A stretch of 64,000 bases of DNA from Candidatus Aminicenantota bacterium. Lineage in GTDB: Bacteria > Acidobacteriota > Aminicenantia > JAMOAD01. Position numbers and translations under genes: made by a program. Under the pieces are notes generated by a model. It was not told the DNA's origin. It saw nothing but the letters and a program-made list of their open reading frames with translations, and made no database searches. Of the stretch, positions 37,617-46,271 are shown one piece after another. Location: the NCBI GenBank assembly GCA_027061995.1, contig JAMOUT010000087.1, positions 1 through 64,000 of the forward strand. Reading direction: 5' to 3'. The first letter of the stretch is position 1. Every line of letters begins with the position of its first letter.

Positions 37617-38858
37617 ATGAAGAAAAAATTATTTATAATATTATTAATTTTAAGTGTATCAATATCATTCGTCTATTCGGGAGATTATAAAACAGAGCTT
37701 ACCAAATATGTTGCAATAGGTGATTCTCTAACCGCAGGTTATCAAAGCGGAGGATTGGTATCAGAATTTCAAAAATATTCTTATCCCAATATTCTATCAA
37801 CACAACTCGGGATAACGGATTTTCAACAACCGCTTATATCATCACCCGGAATACCCGCCGTCATGCAGCTTCAGAGCTTATCGCCCGTCTCTTTTTATAC
37901 CCCTTCCGGAACAGGAATTCCTCTGAATCTCAATCTTCAAAGACCTTATGATAATCTTGCTATTCCCGGAGCAACTCTTTACTCATCTCTGTATCCTCCA
38001 AAAACTTCATCAAACCCTTTTTATCAAATAATTTTAAGAGGACTTGGTAATGTAATCACACAAGCAAGCCTATTAAAGCCTAAATTAATCACTTTCTGGC
38101 TTGGTAATAATGAGATTCTCGGGGGAGTATTAAGCGGAAAAGTTATAGAGGGAGTTACGGTTTTTCCTGTCGGAACATATTCAATACTGCTTGACCAAGC
38201 AATGGCAGCACTTTCGGCAACCAAAGCAAAGATAGTAATAATGAATATCCCTAAAACAACAGATATCCCTTTTGTTAATACTTTATCTATCTATATAACA
38301 AATCCGACAACAGGAGAACTTATTAAAGATACAAATGGTAATCCCATAACATATATAGGTCCCAACGGTCCCATGACAAACGGCTGGTATATAACTTTAA
38401 AAGCAATTCCCTATATAACGGCAGGCTATGGAATTCCCGCAGCTCTCGGAGGAAACGGGCAACCTTTACCTGATACAGTAACATTAAGCCCTTCGGAAAT
38501 AGAAAAATTAGATAAAATGGTGGAGGATTATAATAAAGTTATAAAAAATACCGCAAAAAAATACAATGCTATTCTTATGGATGTCAACTCCCTTTTCTCA
38601 ATAATAACCAAAGATGGTTATAAAATCGGAGGTGTTACTTTTACAACAAATTTTATCACGGGGGGGCTGTTCTCTTATGACGGTGTTCACCTCAACTCTC
38701 TCGGTTATGCGATAATAGCTAATAAAATAATAGAAAAGATTAATGAAACTTTGGAGTATAATATTCCACTATACTCTTATAAAGATCTTTTTGAAAAGGG
38801 GAATCCTACTATCGCACCAATTAAAACGACTAATTTTAGAGTTTTAAAGAATAATTAA
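37617..38858 (+). CDS. Exported SGNH/GDSL-family hydrolase
   Basis: A 413-residue exported esterase/lipase-type enzyme. After the signal peptide ('LFIILLILSVSISFVYS') comes block I 'AIGDSLTAGYQSGG' with the catalytic Ser, block III 'TFWLGNNEILGG' with the oxyanion Asn, and block V 'DGVHLNSLGYAIIA' with Asp and His. It is longer than single-domain SGNH enzymes, with insertions around 60-130 and 220-270. It probably cleaves esters in lipids or polysaccharides outside the inner membrane. An intrinsic terminator follows at 38875-38903. Confidence 0.87.
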   Translation: MKKKLFIILLILSVSISFVYSGDYKTELTKYVAIGDSLTAGYQSGGLVSEFQKYSYPNILSTQLGITDFQQPLISSPGIPAVMQLQSLSPVSFYTPSGTGIPLNLNLQRPYDNLAIPGATLYSSLYPPKTSSNPFYQIILRGLGNVITQASLLKPKLITFWLGNNEILGGVLSGKVIEGVTVFPVGTYSILLDQAMAALSATKAKIVIMNIPKTTDIPFVNTLSIYITNPTTGELIKDTNGNPITYIGPNGPMTNGWYITLKAIPYITAGYGIPAALGGNGQPLPDTVTLSPSEIEKLDKMVEDYNKVIKNTAKKYNAILMDVNSLFSIITKDGYKIGGVTFTTNFITGGLFSYDGVHLNSLGYAIIANKIIEKINETLEYNIPLYSYKDLFEKGNPTIAPIKTTNFRVLKNN

Positions 38859-38874
38859 TGAAAAGACAAAATAG

Positions 38875-38903
38875 AAGAGGGAAGAGAAGCTTTCTTCCCT
38901 CTT
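38875..38903 (+). terminator. Intrinsic terminator after the SGNH hydrolase
   Basis: AAGAGGGAAGA (38875-38885) and TCTTCCCTCTT (38893-38903) pair perfectly around a 7-base loop, followed by a T-rich stretch. Confidence 0.85.
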
Positions 38904-38961
38904 TTAGATTTTATTAATAGAAGATTATTATTTAATAAATTTTATATTCGGAGGTTTTTTA

Positions 38962-40485
38962 ATGGCAATAATATTAGATGGTTATCATTTAACTGTTGAG
39001 GATTTAGTGAAAGTTGCGAGATTTAATGAAAAAGTGGAGCTTCATCCAGATGCTCTCAAAAGAATTGAAAAATGCAGAGCAATGCTTGAGAAAAAAATCG
39101 AAGCTCATGAAATTATGTATGGAGTTAACACCGGAATAGGTGAATTTTCAGAGGTTGTTCTTGATGATGAGCAAGTGGAACAATTTCAAAAATATCTGGT
39201 TTATAATCATGCGGCTGGTATAGGTGATCCGGCTCCCATAGAATATGTTAGGGGAGCAATGGTCGGAAGAATCAATGTTCATGCGCACGGAAATTCAGGA
39301 ATCAGACCGATAATAACTCAAACTCTTGTTGAGATGTTGAATAAAGGGGTAACCCCTTTCGTTTGTCAAAAAGGTTCGGTTGGAGCTTCGGGTGATCTTG
39401 CCCCTATGTCTCAAATAGCTCTTCTTTTAATGGGAGAGGGAAAAGCTTATTATAAAGGGGAACTTCTTGACGGAAAAGAGGCAATGGACAGAGCGGGAAT
39501 TCCCATTCCCGGACTTAAAGCGAGAGACGGGCTCGGAACAATAAACGGCTCTAATGTTTTAACAGCTATGAGTGCAATCTTTTTATATGATGCAAACAGA
39601 TGGTTAAAACAATCTGAAATAGCGGCAGCTATGTCTCTCGAAGCACTTATGGCAAATATGAAACCATATACCCCCCTTCTTCATGAAGCAAGAGGATTCA
39701 AAGGTGCGATTAGAACAGCAAAAGCAATTAAAAAAGTTATTCAGGGCGGAGATCTTGAAGAGGGAAAATTAAAAGTAAAAGTTCAGGATGCTTATTCAAT
39801 GCGTTCAACTCCTCAGGTTATAGGAGCGGCACATGATGCTTTGGCATATGCAAAATCTCAGGTTGAGATAGAGTTAAACGGAGTGGGAGATAATCCCATC
39901 TTTTTCCCTGACAAAAATCTTCAACTTTCGGGAGCAAATTTTCAGGGAACACCGGTCGCTCTTCCAATGGATATGATGGGAGCGGCTATTACCATGGTAA
40001 GTGTTATGTCAGAGAGAAGAATGAACAGACTCAATAATCCCGCATTAAGCGGAGGTCTTCCCCCGTTTTTAACCAAAGGTGCGGGAATGATGTCGGGTTT
40101 AATGCTTAGCCAATACACCGCTGATATGCAGATTGTCGAGCAAAGAATTTTATCTATGCCGGCTTCCATTCAATCCATCCCCGCAGCAGCGGATCAAGAG
40201 GATTTTGTATCCATGGGAATGAATACAGCCATTAAAAATTTTCAAATACTTGATAATGCTTATGGTGTGCTCGGGATAGAGTTTATGGCGGCCGCTCAAG
40301 CATTGGATTTAAGAGATTTTAATTTTGGAAAAGGAACAACAAAAGCAAAAGAGGTTATCAGAAAATATGTTGATTTTCTTGATATAGACAGACCCCTTTA
40401 TCCTGACCATACTAAGATGAAAGAACTTGTTAAATCGGGAGAGATTCTCGAAGAGGTGGAAAAAGTAGTAGGTAGTTTGGAATAA
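38962..40485 (+). CDS. hutH: Histidine ammonia-lyase
   Basis: A 507-residue cytoplasmic enzyme that deaminates histidine to urocanate. The internal Ala142-Ser143-Gly144 of 'GSVGASGDLAPMSQ' forms the MIO electrophile. 'YGVNTGIGEFS' and 'NHAAGIGDP', whose His corresponds to the residue that favours histidine over tyrosine, fit HutH. Length is standard. Urocanate hydratase, the next enzyme, is in the window (58100-60115) but not adjacent. A TCGGAGG site precedes the ATG. The gene has its own terminators on both sides and is monocistronic. Tyrosine lyase is a less likely alternative. Confidence 0.9.
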   Translation: MAIILDGYHLTVEDLVKVARFNEKVELHPDALKRIEKCRAMLEKKIEAHEIMYGVNTGIGEFSEVVLDDEQVEQFQKYLVYNHAAGIGDPAPIEYVRGAMVGRINVHAHGNSGIRPIITQTLVEMLNKGVTPFVCQKGSVGASGDLAPMSQIALLLMGEGKAYYKGELLDGKEAMDRAGIPIPGLKARDGLGTINGSNVLTAMSAIFLYDANRWLKQSEIAAAMSLEALMANMKPYTPLLHEARGFKGAIRTAKAIKKVIQGGDLEEGKLKVKVQDAYSMRSTPQVIGAAHDALAYAKSQVEIELNGVGDNPIFFPDKNLQLSGANFQGTPVALPMDMMGAAITMVSVMSERRMNRLNNPALSGGLPPFLTKGAGMMSGLMLSQYTADMQIVEQRILSMPASIQSIPAAADQEDFVSMGMNTAIKNFQILDNAYGVLGIEFMAAAQALDLRDFNFGKGTTKAKEVIRKYVDFLDIDRPLYPDHTKMKELVKSGEILEEVEKVVGSLE

Positions 40486-40514
40486 ATATATATTAACACT
40501 ATTTTTATATTCCA

Positions 40515-40554
40515 ATCTTTTACGGGGAAAAAATTATTTTTCCCCGTAAAAGAT
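40515..40554. terminator. Strong intrinsic terminator after hutH
   Basis: Perfect 18-base arms at 40515-40532 and 40537-40554 with core TACGGGG/CCCCGTA and a 4-base loop. A and T runs on the stem make it workable in both directions. Confidence 0.88.
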
Positions 40555-40643
40555 AGTATAAAATGATATACATATGTAAACGATTTCTTACTTATCTTTT
40601 ATAAACCATTTTACAAAACCCTCATCTTCATTGATTCTTTTTC

Positions 40644-40658
40644 TGGCATGAATTTTGC
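40644..40658 (+). promoter_or_regulatory. Sigma-54 (-24/-12) promoter
   Basis: TGGCATGAATTTTGC has GG and GC exactly 10 bases apart and matches the TGGCAyr-N-TTGC consensus at nearly every position. Initiation about 12 bases past the GC would fall just ahead of the AAAGGAGG site of the FecR/DUF6600 gene. A TATAAT at 40661-40666 lies next to it but has no matched -35 box. Confidence 0.6.
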
Positions 40659-40694
40659 GGTATAATTTTATCTTGAGCATAAAGGAGGTATGCT

Positions 40695-43058
40695 ATGAAA
40701 AAATTAATTATATTTATAAGCTTATTTGTTCTGATATTCGGTTATCAGAGTTTCGGATATGAACAACAATCACCTATAAGAATCTCTTATATTCAAGGTT
40801 CTGCAATGGTTCAAAGAGGTTTTGACATGGGGTTTGAAGATGCAACAATCAATCTTCCTCTTGTTGACGGAGATAGAATTATAACTCAGAATGGGAGAGT
40901 TGAAATTGATCTCGGTGATGGCAATTATATAAGGTTGGATAATGATACCAGAGCTGAAATTGACAGAAAAGATGAAAATGTAAAAGTTAAAATATGGTCG
41001 GGCTCCATCTATGTTGATATCAATAATTTCATGGGAGAGGGAACAATAGTTCTCGGTTTTCCGCAGGGAGAAGTTGTCCCGTTAAAAAAAGGAACTTATA
41101 GAATCGATTATTTTAATAATGTCGGTAAAGTAATTGTCAGAAACGGTGTTGCCGAAGTTTTCACTGATGAAGGTTCAAGATATGTCAGAAGATCTCAAAA
41201 TATCACTCTTGAAGGGGGAAGATTCACTTCAAGAGCAAGTTATCTTTATAATGATTATGATGATGAATTTGATAAATGGAATTATTACAGGGCAAAAACA
41301 GTCAATCAGTGGTATTCCGATGATTACGGATATGAAGATTCCTATCTTCCCCAAAATCTGAGAAGATATTCGCAGAACTTTCGTTCCAACGGAAGATGGA
41401 TATATGTAAATGATTACGGATATTGCTGGAGACCTGTTTCAGTAATCAATACATGGAGGCCTTACTATAACGGAAGATGGACATGGGTTTATCCTTACGG
41501 ATGGACATGGGTTTCCTATGACCCTTGGTGGCCTACCTATCATTACGGAAGATGGGTATGGGATTCATACAATGGTTGGATATGGGCTCCCGGAAGCACA
41601 TGGGGTCCCGCATGGGTTGACTGGTTTTATTATGGAGACTACTATGGTTGGGCACCCATAGATTATTACGGAAATCCTGTAATTGTTGTCAATAATGTCT
41701 GGGTCAGACACTACAACAGAATACCGGTGAATGCAAGATCAGTTGTTGTTTTGAGGAAAAGTTCGCTTATGGCGAGAAATGTATCAAGAGTCGCTTTAAC
41801 CGGAAGAGTTCTCAGATCAAGCTCATTATCAAGAATAACTCTCAGGAGAATCTCATCTCAACCCCTTGCAGTCCAAAGGATAAACAGGGTTAAAGTCGGA
41901 AACAGAGTTATATTAAAGAGAAATTATACACCGGTTGTAAATGTGAATTCAACAAAGATAAGAGGAAAAGTTTTCAAACCCTCCACAACTTACAGAAAAA
42001 TCAGCGCAATAAAATCAAGAAGCTTTAAAAATAAAGCCGGAGGAATAACAACAGTATCAAAATCAAAATCCTATGGCACAAGAATTATTAAAAGGGATGG
42101 TCATTCATCCTATACCACAAAAGATAAAACATACAGAAAAACATACACAAACAAAAGCTCTTACAGAACAATCGGGAAAAGGGGAGTTATCTCAAAGAAA
42201 AAAGTAACAAGATCTTCCGTATCCTCAACAAGTTCGCAATCAGGCACAAGGAAAAAAATTAAAAAGAAAAATAATGGCGAACATTATCCGTTTAATACGC
42301 ATTATAATTCTCCCTCAAATTCTGAAAATTCTTCCTACAGGAGTTCATCAAGTTTTTACAGATACTATACCCCTAAAAAATTAAAGAAAGATTATTACGG
42401 AGGAACTCCGAGAGGTTATTATACGGCAAAAAAGAGCGGCTCCTATCATTCAAATAAATCTTATAATAATTCATCTTCCTCATACAAAAGAGGTTCTTAC
42501 AACAAATCATCGGGGTTTTACAGATACTATAAACCCAAGACAACGGTAAAAAGATATTCCTACGGAAACCGTTCGGGAAATTATTATAAAAACAAAACAT
42601 ATACAAACAATAATTACAATAATTACTATAACAAATCTTATTCAAATAATAGTTATAAAAGATATTACAGCGGCAACTATAATAAAAGATACAATAAATC
42701 TTATTCATACGGTAATAACTCTTACAACTCCGATTCTTCAAAAAGCGGCGGTTCATTCTGGCAAAAATTCATAAGAAAAAGCTCCCCGTCCCGCTCTTCA
42801 TACAATCATAAATCCTATGGCAATTATAATAAATCTTATTCCTCAACCCCGAGAAACAGATATTATAAAAAATATAGTTATTCAGGTTCATCAAGAACAT
42901 ATAGTCCGAAATCAAGTTCATCAAGCCATTGGTCACACAGTTCATCCTCTTCAAACCACTCCTCTTTTTCAACTTCATCATCTTCAAGCCACTCCTCTTA
43001 TTCAGCCTCATCATCCTCATCTTCAAGCGGTAGCCGTTCAATAAAGAAAAGAAAATAA
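40695..43058 (+). CDS. Exported FecR/DUF6600 protein with Ser/Tyr/Lys-rich tail
   Basis: A 787-residue exported protein. After the signal peptide, residues ~28-165 form a FecR-type beta domain ('GDRIITQNGRVEIDLGDGNY', 'KKGTYRIDYF', 'VIVRNGVAEVFT'). Residues ~230-330 are a DUF6600-like Trp/Tyr/Gly region with repeated 'YGRWVW/NGRWTW' units. From about 345 onward the chain is strongly basic, and from ~420 it is low complexity: Ser, Tyr, Lys, Asn and Gly with recurring 'FYRYY-PK' and 'SSSS-HSS' elements, ending in 'SIKKRK'. This looks like a cell-surface or matrix structural tail. An apparent sigma-54 promoter lies upstream; a terminator follows. Confidence 0.75.
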   Translation: MKKLIIFISLFVLIFGYQSFGYEQQSPIRISYIQGSAMVQRGFDMGFEDATINLPLVDGDRIITQNGRVEIDLGDGNYIRLDNDTRAEIDRKDENVKVKIWSGSIYVDINNFMGEGTIVLGFPQGEVVPLKKGTYRIDYFNNVGKVIVRNGVAEVFTDEGSRYVRRSQNITLEGGRFTSRASYLYNDYDDEFDKWNYYRAKTVNQWYSDDYGYEDSYLPQNLRRYSQNFRSNGRWIYVNDYGYCWRPVSVINTWRPYYNGRWTWVYPYGWTWVSYDPWWPTYHYGRWVWDSYNGWIWAPGSTWGPAWVDWFYYGDYYGWAPIDYYGNPVIVVNNVWVRHYNRIPVNARSVVVLRKSSLMARNVSRVALTGRVLRSSSLSRITLRRISSQPLAVQRINRVKVGNRVILKRNYTPVVNVNSTKIRGKVFKPSTTYRKISAIKSRSFKNKAGGITTVSKSKSYGTRIIKRDGHSSYTTKDKTYRKTYTNKSSYRTIGKRGVISKKKVTRSSVSSTSSQSGTRKKIKKKNNGEHYPFNTHYNSPSNSENSSYRSSSSFYRYYTPKKLKKDYYGGTPRGYYTAKKSGSYHSNKSYNNSSSSYKRGSYNKSSGFYRYYKPKTTVKRYSYGNRSGNYYKNKTYTNNNYNNYYNKSYSNNSYKRYYSGNYNKRYNKSYSYGNNSYNSDSSKSGGSFWQKFIRKSSPSRSSYNHKSYGNYNKSYSSTPRNRYYKKYSYSGSSRTYSPKSSSSSHWSHSSSSSNHSSFSTSSSSSHSSYSASSSSSSSGSRSIKKRK

Positions 43059-43083
43059 CTGTTATCTTTATATAGATCCTTCG

Positions 43084-43117
43084 AAAAAGGGGATATCCTT
43101 CTGGATATCCCCTTTTT
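43084..43117. terminator. Bidirectional intrinsic terminator
   Basis: AAAAAGGGGATATCC (43084-43098) and GGATATCCCCTTTTT (43103-43117) pair perfectly around a 4-base loop. It separates the converging FecR/DUF6600 and propeller genes. Confidence 0.92.
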
Positions 43118-44155
43118 TTATTTTAAGTTTATTTTAACCGAGTTTAAACCCCACAAGTCATCATTTTCCGAATATTTGAGAAAAAGATAGATATTATCTC
43201 TAACCGCCCAATAATCTGTTTCCGGAAGTAAAAGTTTTTTACTCTTTCCTGTTTTAAGATTAACAATGATATACTGCCGATTATTACCCAAAACTTTATA
43301 TGTTCTTATATATAAATTGCCATCCGCCACTTTTATATTCTGCACAGGGGGAAAATATTCCGGACAATAAATATTATTTTGCTTTAATAATTCTTTCCAT
43401 TTTCTATTATTGAATCCCATTTTAATTCTTGTTTTTTCCACAAGTTTTATTTTATCTTTTTTCATTATTTTTATGTTTGGATATTTTATCTCTAAGGTAT
43501 TTATATGCTTAACTCTATTATCATAAATTTTTATTTTATAATTATCCGCCGGATCACAAATAATAAATTGATTATCTCCTGTATCCCATAATATTCTCTC
43601 TTTAAAAATAGGGATTGTCCCTTTTTTCTTCATTCCCACATACATAATATATCTCTTACCCCGATTTCTCCTTTTGATTATTGTTTTTATCCTTTTTAAA
43701 TTAGAATTCCAAAGCTCGAATACATTAAACATTGCTTTCTTTACGAATGAATAATGAAAAAAGATATAATTGTTCCCAAACGGTTTTAGAATCCCCCTCG
43801 GATGAAATCTTTTCTCGTGAAGAAATTGCCCTTGTTTATTATAATAAGCTATTTTAACCGTTGTAAACAACATAATATTTTTTTTATTTGTTAATATCGC
43901 CGGAGCCCAAGGAAAATCCCCCGGTCCTTGACCTTTTTTATATCTTATCTCAAAATTTTTTTTGAGTGTATATATCGAATAACCCAAAACTCTTTTAATA
44001 CTATGATCTATAATATACACTCTTCTTTTATCACAATTCATATAATAGGGGTTAATCAATCTCCTTATATTAACACTATTCAATAATCTTTCGGAAGATA
44101 ATAAAGAGATAATACTTAAGAATAAGATAATAAAAATAATTATTTTATTTTTCAT
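43118..44155 (-). CDS. Exported six-bladed beta-propeller protein
   Basis: A 345-residue protein with a signal peptide ('IIIFIILFLSIISLLSS'). The body has repeated strand patterns of 6-bladed propellers ('VYIIDHSIKRVLGYSIYTL', 'KKGQGPGDFPWAPAI'), the 'GQGPGDF' element being typical of this BACON/6-bladed group. The role is unknown, perhaps binding a glycan or peptide at the cell surface. A TTAGGAGG site precedes the ATG. It is 18 bases beyond a glycosyltransferase gene in the same direction. Confidence 0.6.
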   Translation of the reverse strand: MKNKIIIFIILFLSIISLLSSERLLNSVNIRRLINPYYMNCDKRRVYIIDHSIKRVLGYSIYTLKKNFEIRYKKGQGPGDFPWAPAILTNKKNIMLFTTVKIAYYNKQGQFLHEKRFHPRGILKPFGNNYIFFHYSFVKKAMFNVFELWNSNLKRIKTIIKRRNRGKRYIMYVGMKKKGTIPIFKERILWDTGDNQFIICDPADNYKIKIYDNRVKHINTLEIKYPNIKIMKKDKIKLVEKTRIKMGFNNRKWKELLKQNNIYCPEYFPPVQNIKVADGNLYIRTYKVLGNNRQYIIVNLKTGKSKKLLLPETDYWAVRDNIYLFLKYSENDDLWGLNSVKINLK

Positions 44156-44173
44156 TTTTTACCTCCTAAAATT

Positions 44174-45241
44174 TTATAAACCTTTTAATATATCAATATA
44201 TTGTCGGACGAATTTATCCCAGTGAAAATTTTCACTGTATTTCAAACCTTTTGATTCATACTCTTTTCTCAAACTCTCATCGATTATCATATTTTCCATA
44301 ACAGTGGTAAGTTCTTCCTCGGATTGAGGATTAAAAAGAACAGCATTATCTTTTAAAATCTCTTTAAGACTTCCTCCCGAGCTGCTTACCACAGCTTTGC
44401 CTCTTGCCATTACTTCAATAGGAGGTAACCCGAACCCTTCATAAAGTGAAGGAAACACAAAAAACAAACAATTATCAATAAATTTGATAACCTCCTTTTG
44501 TTCGATATATCCTTTTATTATCACTCTGTTTTCAATCCCCAAACCTTCTACTTGTTTTTTTAATTGTTTCGGATTTTTTATCCCGATAAGAATAAGTTTA
44601 AGCTCCTTATATTTTCCTTTTATATTTGAGAAAGCTTTTAAGAGAATTCCGAGATTTTTATGAGGTTTAAGATTTCCCATATAAAGGATATAAGGAAAAT
44701 CGATTGAGGTTTTCTGTTCTTCAGCCGAAAAAAATATCTCCGCAATCCCATTGTATATAACTTTTATCCTATCTTCATTAAAACCGAACATATTAATAAT
44801 ATCTTTTTTTGAAGTCTCGGATACCGTAAAAATCAGCTCCCCTCTCTGTTGTAAACTTTTAAGGAAAATCTTACCAATCTCTCTTTTATAAAAGGGGAAA
44901 AATTCGGGAAACTTAAAATGGATAAGGTCGTGAATTGTTGCTATAACCCTGTTTTTGATAAAGATGGGAAAAACATAATGGGGAGAAAAATAGATATAAT
45001 CTTTTAACCCTCTTATCTTCAAAGGGATTTCCAAATGTTCAAACAGGCTATAATTTTTACTGCCAACATTAATAATATTCTCTTTTAAAAATTCGGGAGA
45101 TGAGGAATCTTTAAGATGAAGAAATTTATAAGCAAATTCCCCCGAACTTATTAATCCTCCGAAAATATTTTTCAGATATGTTCCTATCCCGTAATCATCT
45201 GTTTTTCTCCCGTCAAAAATAAGTTTAACATCTGTATTCAT
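44174..45241 (-). CDS. GT4-family glycosyltransferase
   Basis: A 355-residue GT-B enzyme. An N-terminal domain starts 'VKLIFDGRKTDDYGIGTYL' and contains 'ATIHDLIHFKFPEF'. The C-terminal nucleotide-sugar domain contains 'ILYMGNLKPHKNLGILLKAF' and 'FPSLYEGFGLPPIEVMARG' with the EX7E pair. It transfers a sugar from a nucleotide donor during surface-glycan synthesis. The start is ATG at 45241, 7 bases after GGAG; a TTG just upstream is less likely. It overlaps the end of the GT2 gene by 17 bases. Confidence 0.9.
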   Translation of the reverse strand: MNTDVKLIFDGRKTDDYGIGTYLKNIFGGLISSGEFAYKFLHLKDSSSPEFLKENIINVGSKNYSLFEHLEIPLKIRGLKDYIYFSPHYVFPIFIKNRVIATIHDLIHFKFPEFFPFYKREIGKIFLKSLQQRGELIFTVSETSKKDIINMFGFNEDRIKVIYNGIAEIFFSAEEQKTSIDFPYILYMGNLKPHKNLGILLKAFSNIKGKYKELKLILIGIKNPKQLKKQVEGLGIENRVIIKGYIEQKEVIKFIDNCLFFVFPSLYEGFGLPPIEVMARGKAVVSSSGGSLKEILKDNAVLFNPQSEEELTTVMENMIIDESLRKEYESKGLKYSENFHWDKFVRQYIDILKGL

Positions 45242-46112
45242 CAATAATCTCCAAGATCTTCCCTATTATTTTCCTGTTTTTTTTATCCGAAAGATATTTA
45301 ATTTTAAACTTTAATTTCAGATATAATTTTAATAAAACAAAAGAGAGTTTACTATTATGCTTGCAATAATAATACAATTGGCTCTTTTTTGATTCAACAA
45401 GAGATATCGAAAGATTTTTTGAACTTGATTTCCCTTTATAATGAATAATCTTAGCTTTACCGTAAACAAGCAGCTTGAACCCTTTTTCCCTGACTCTTCT
45501 TCCGAAATCAGCATCTTCCATATATAAAAAAAATCGTTCGTCAAATCCTGAAACACTCTCATAAACCTTTTTTTCTATCAAAAAACACGCACCACTTATC
45601 CAATCAGGTTGTTTCATAAAATTATCTTTTCTGATTTTATATATGATTTTATAATATTTTTCCGCAAAATATTTTAATATGATTTCCGAAAAAAGATTTA
45701 TATCATATCCGAAAGAGAGTTGAAAACTGTTATCCCCGTAAAAAATCACGGGAGCGATTATACCTATCTCGGGTTCTCTCTTTTTATGCTCCAGAAGTTT
45801 TGCAATCGAATCATCAAATATAATAGTATCATTATTAAGAATAAGAAGATATCTCCCCTTTGCATGAGATACAGCTATATTATTAGCTTTTGCAAACCCA
45901 TGATTTTTTTTCTCTCTTATAAGATTAACTTTATCATATTGTTCAATCCCTTTAATAGAATCATCGGTTGAATTATTATCAACAATAATAATCTCATATT
46001 CGATATTTTTGATATTTTGCTTAATTGATTTTAAACACTTCGCAAGATATTTCCCCGAATTATAATTCACTATTATAATGGAAAGTTCGGGATTGGCAGA
46101 TTTATCAATCAT
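45225..46112 (-). CDS. GT2-family glycosyltransferase
   Basis: A 295-residue GT-A enzyme. 'LSIIIVNYNSGKYLAKCL' and 'EIIIVDNNSTDDSI' form the donor-binding start, 'YLLILNNDTII' supplies the acidic metal-binding motif, and 'ISGACFLIEKKVYESV' with 'FMEDADFGRRVREKGF'-like sequence (here 'YMEDADFGRR') supplies the catalytic region. This is the WbbL/rhamnosyltransferase-like subgroup. It acts at the cytoplasmic face in O-chain or exopolysaccharide synthesis, with the overlapping GT4. The ATG at 46112 is used rather than a preceding TTG; no clear Shine-Dalgarno is seen. Confidence 0.9.
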   Translation of the reverse strand: MIDKSANPELSIIIVNYNSGKYLAKCLKSIKQNIKNIEYEIIIVDNNSTDDSIKGIEQYDKVNLIREKKNHGFAKANNIAVSHAKGRYLLILNNDTIIFDDSIAKLLEHKKREPEIGIIAPVIFYGDNSFQLSFGYDINLFSEIILKYFAEKYYKIIYKIRKDNFMKQPDWISGACFLIEKKVYESVSGFDERFFLYMEDADFGRRVREKGFKLLVYGKAKIIHYKGKSSSKNLSISLVESKKSQLYYYCKHNSKLSFVLLKLYLKLKFKIKYLSDKKNRKIIGKILEIIDEYRC

Positions 46113-46271
46113 CAATAAAATATACTCTATTTAACATGATTATTCAAGGATAGGGGTTTTATAAATATTATTATTATCTTTAAAATCATAAAATTAAGAA
46201 AGCTGTCAATAATTTTTCGCAAATCCACTACTTTGATTACTAACTCTTATATTTTTTTATTGTCGATTCTA

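Noticed and set aside
42373..43041. Leftward frames of 127 and 90 codons
   Set aside because: They are antisense shadows of the Ser/Tyr/Lys-rich tail; their odd Cys/Tyr/Asn or Met/Lys/Arg composition reflects the repeated codons of that tail.
42250..43050. Tandem DNA repeat or CRISPR-like array
   Set aside because: The repetitiveness is at the amino-acid level (short Ser/Tyr/Lys motifs) with irregular spacing; there are no constant repeats with unique spacers.
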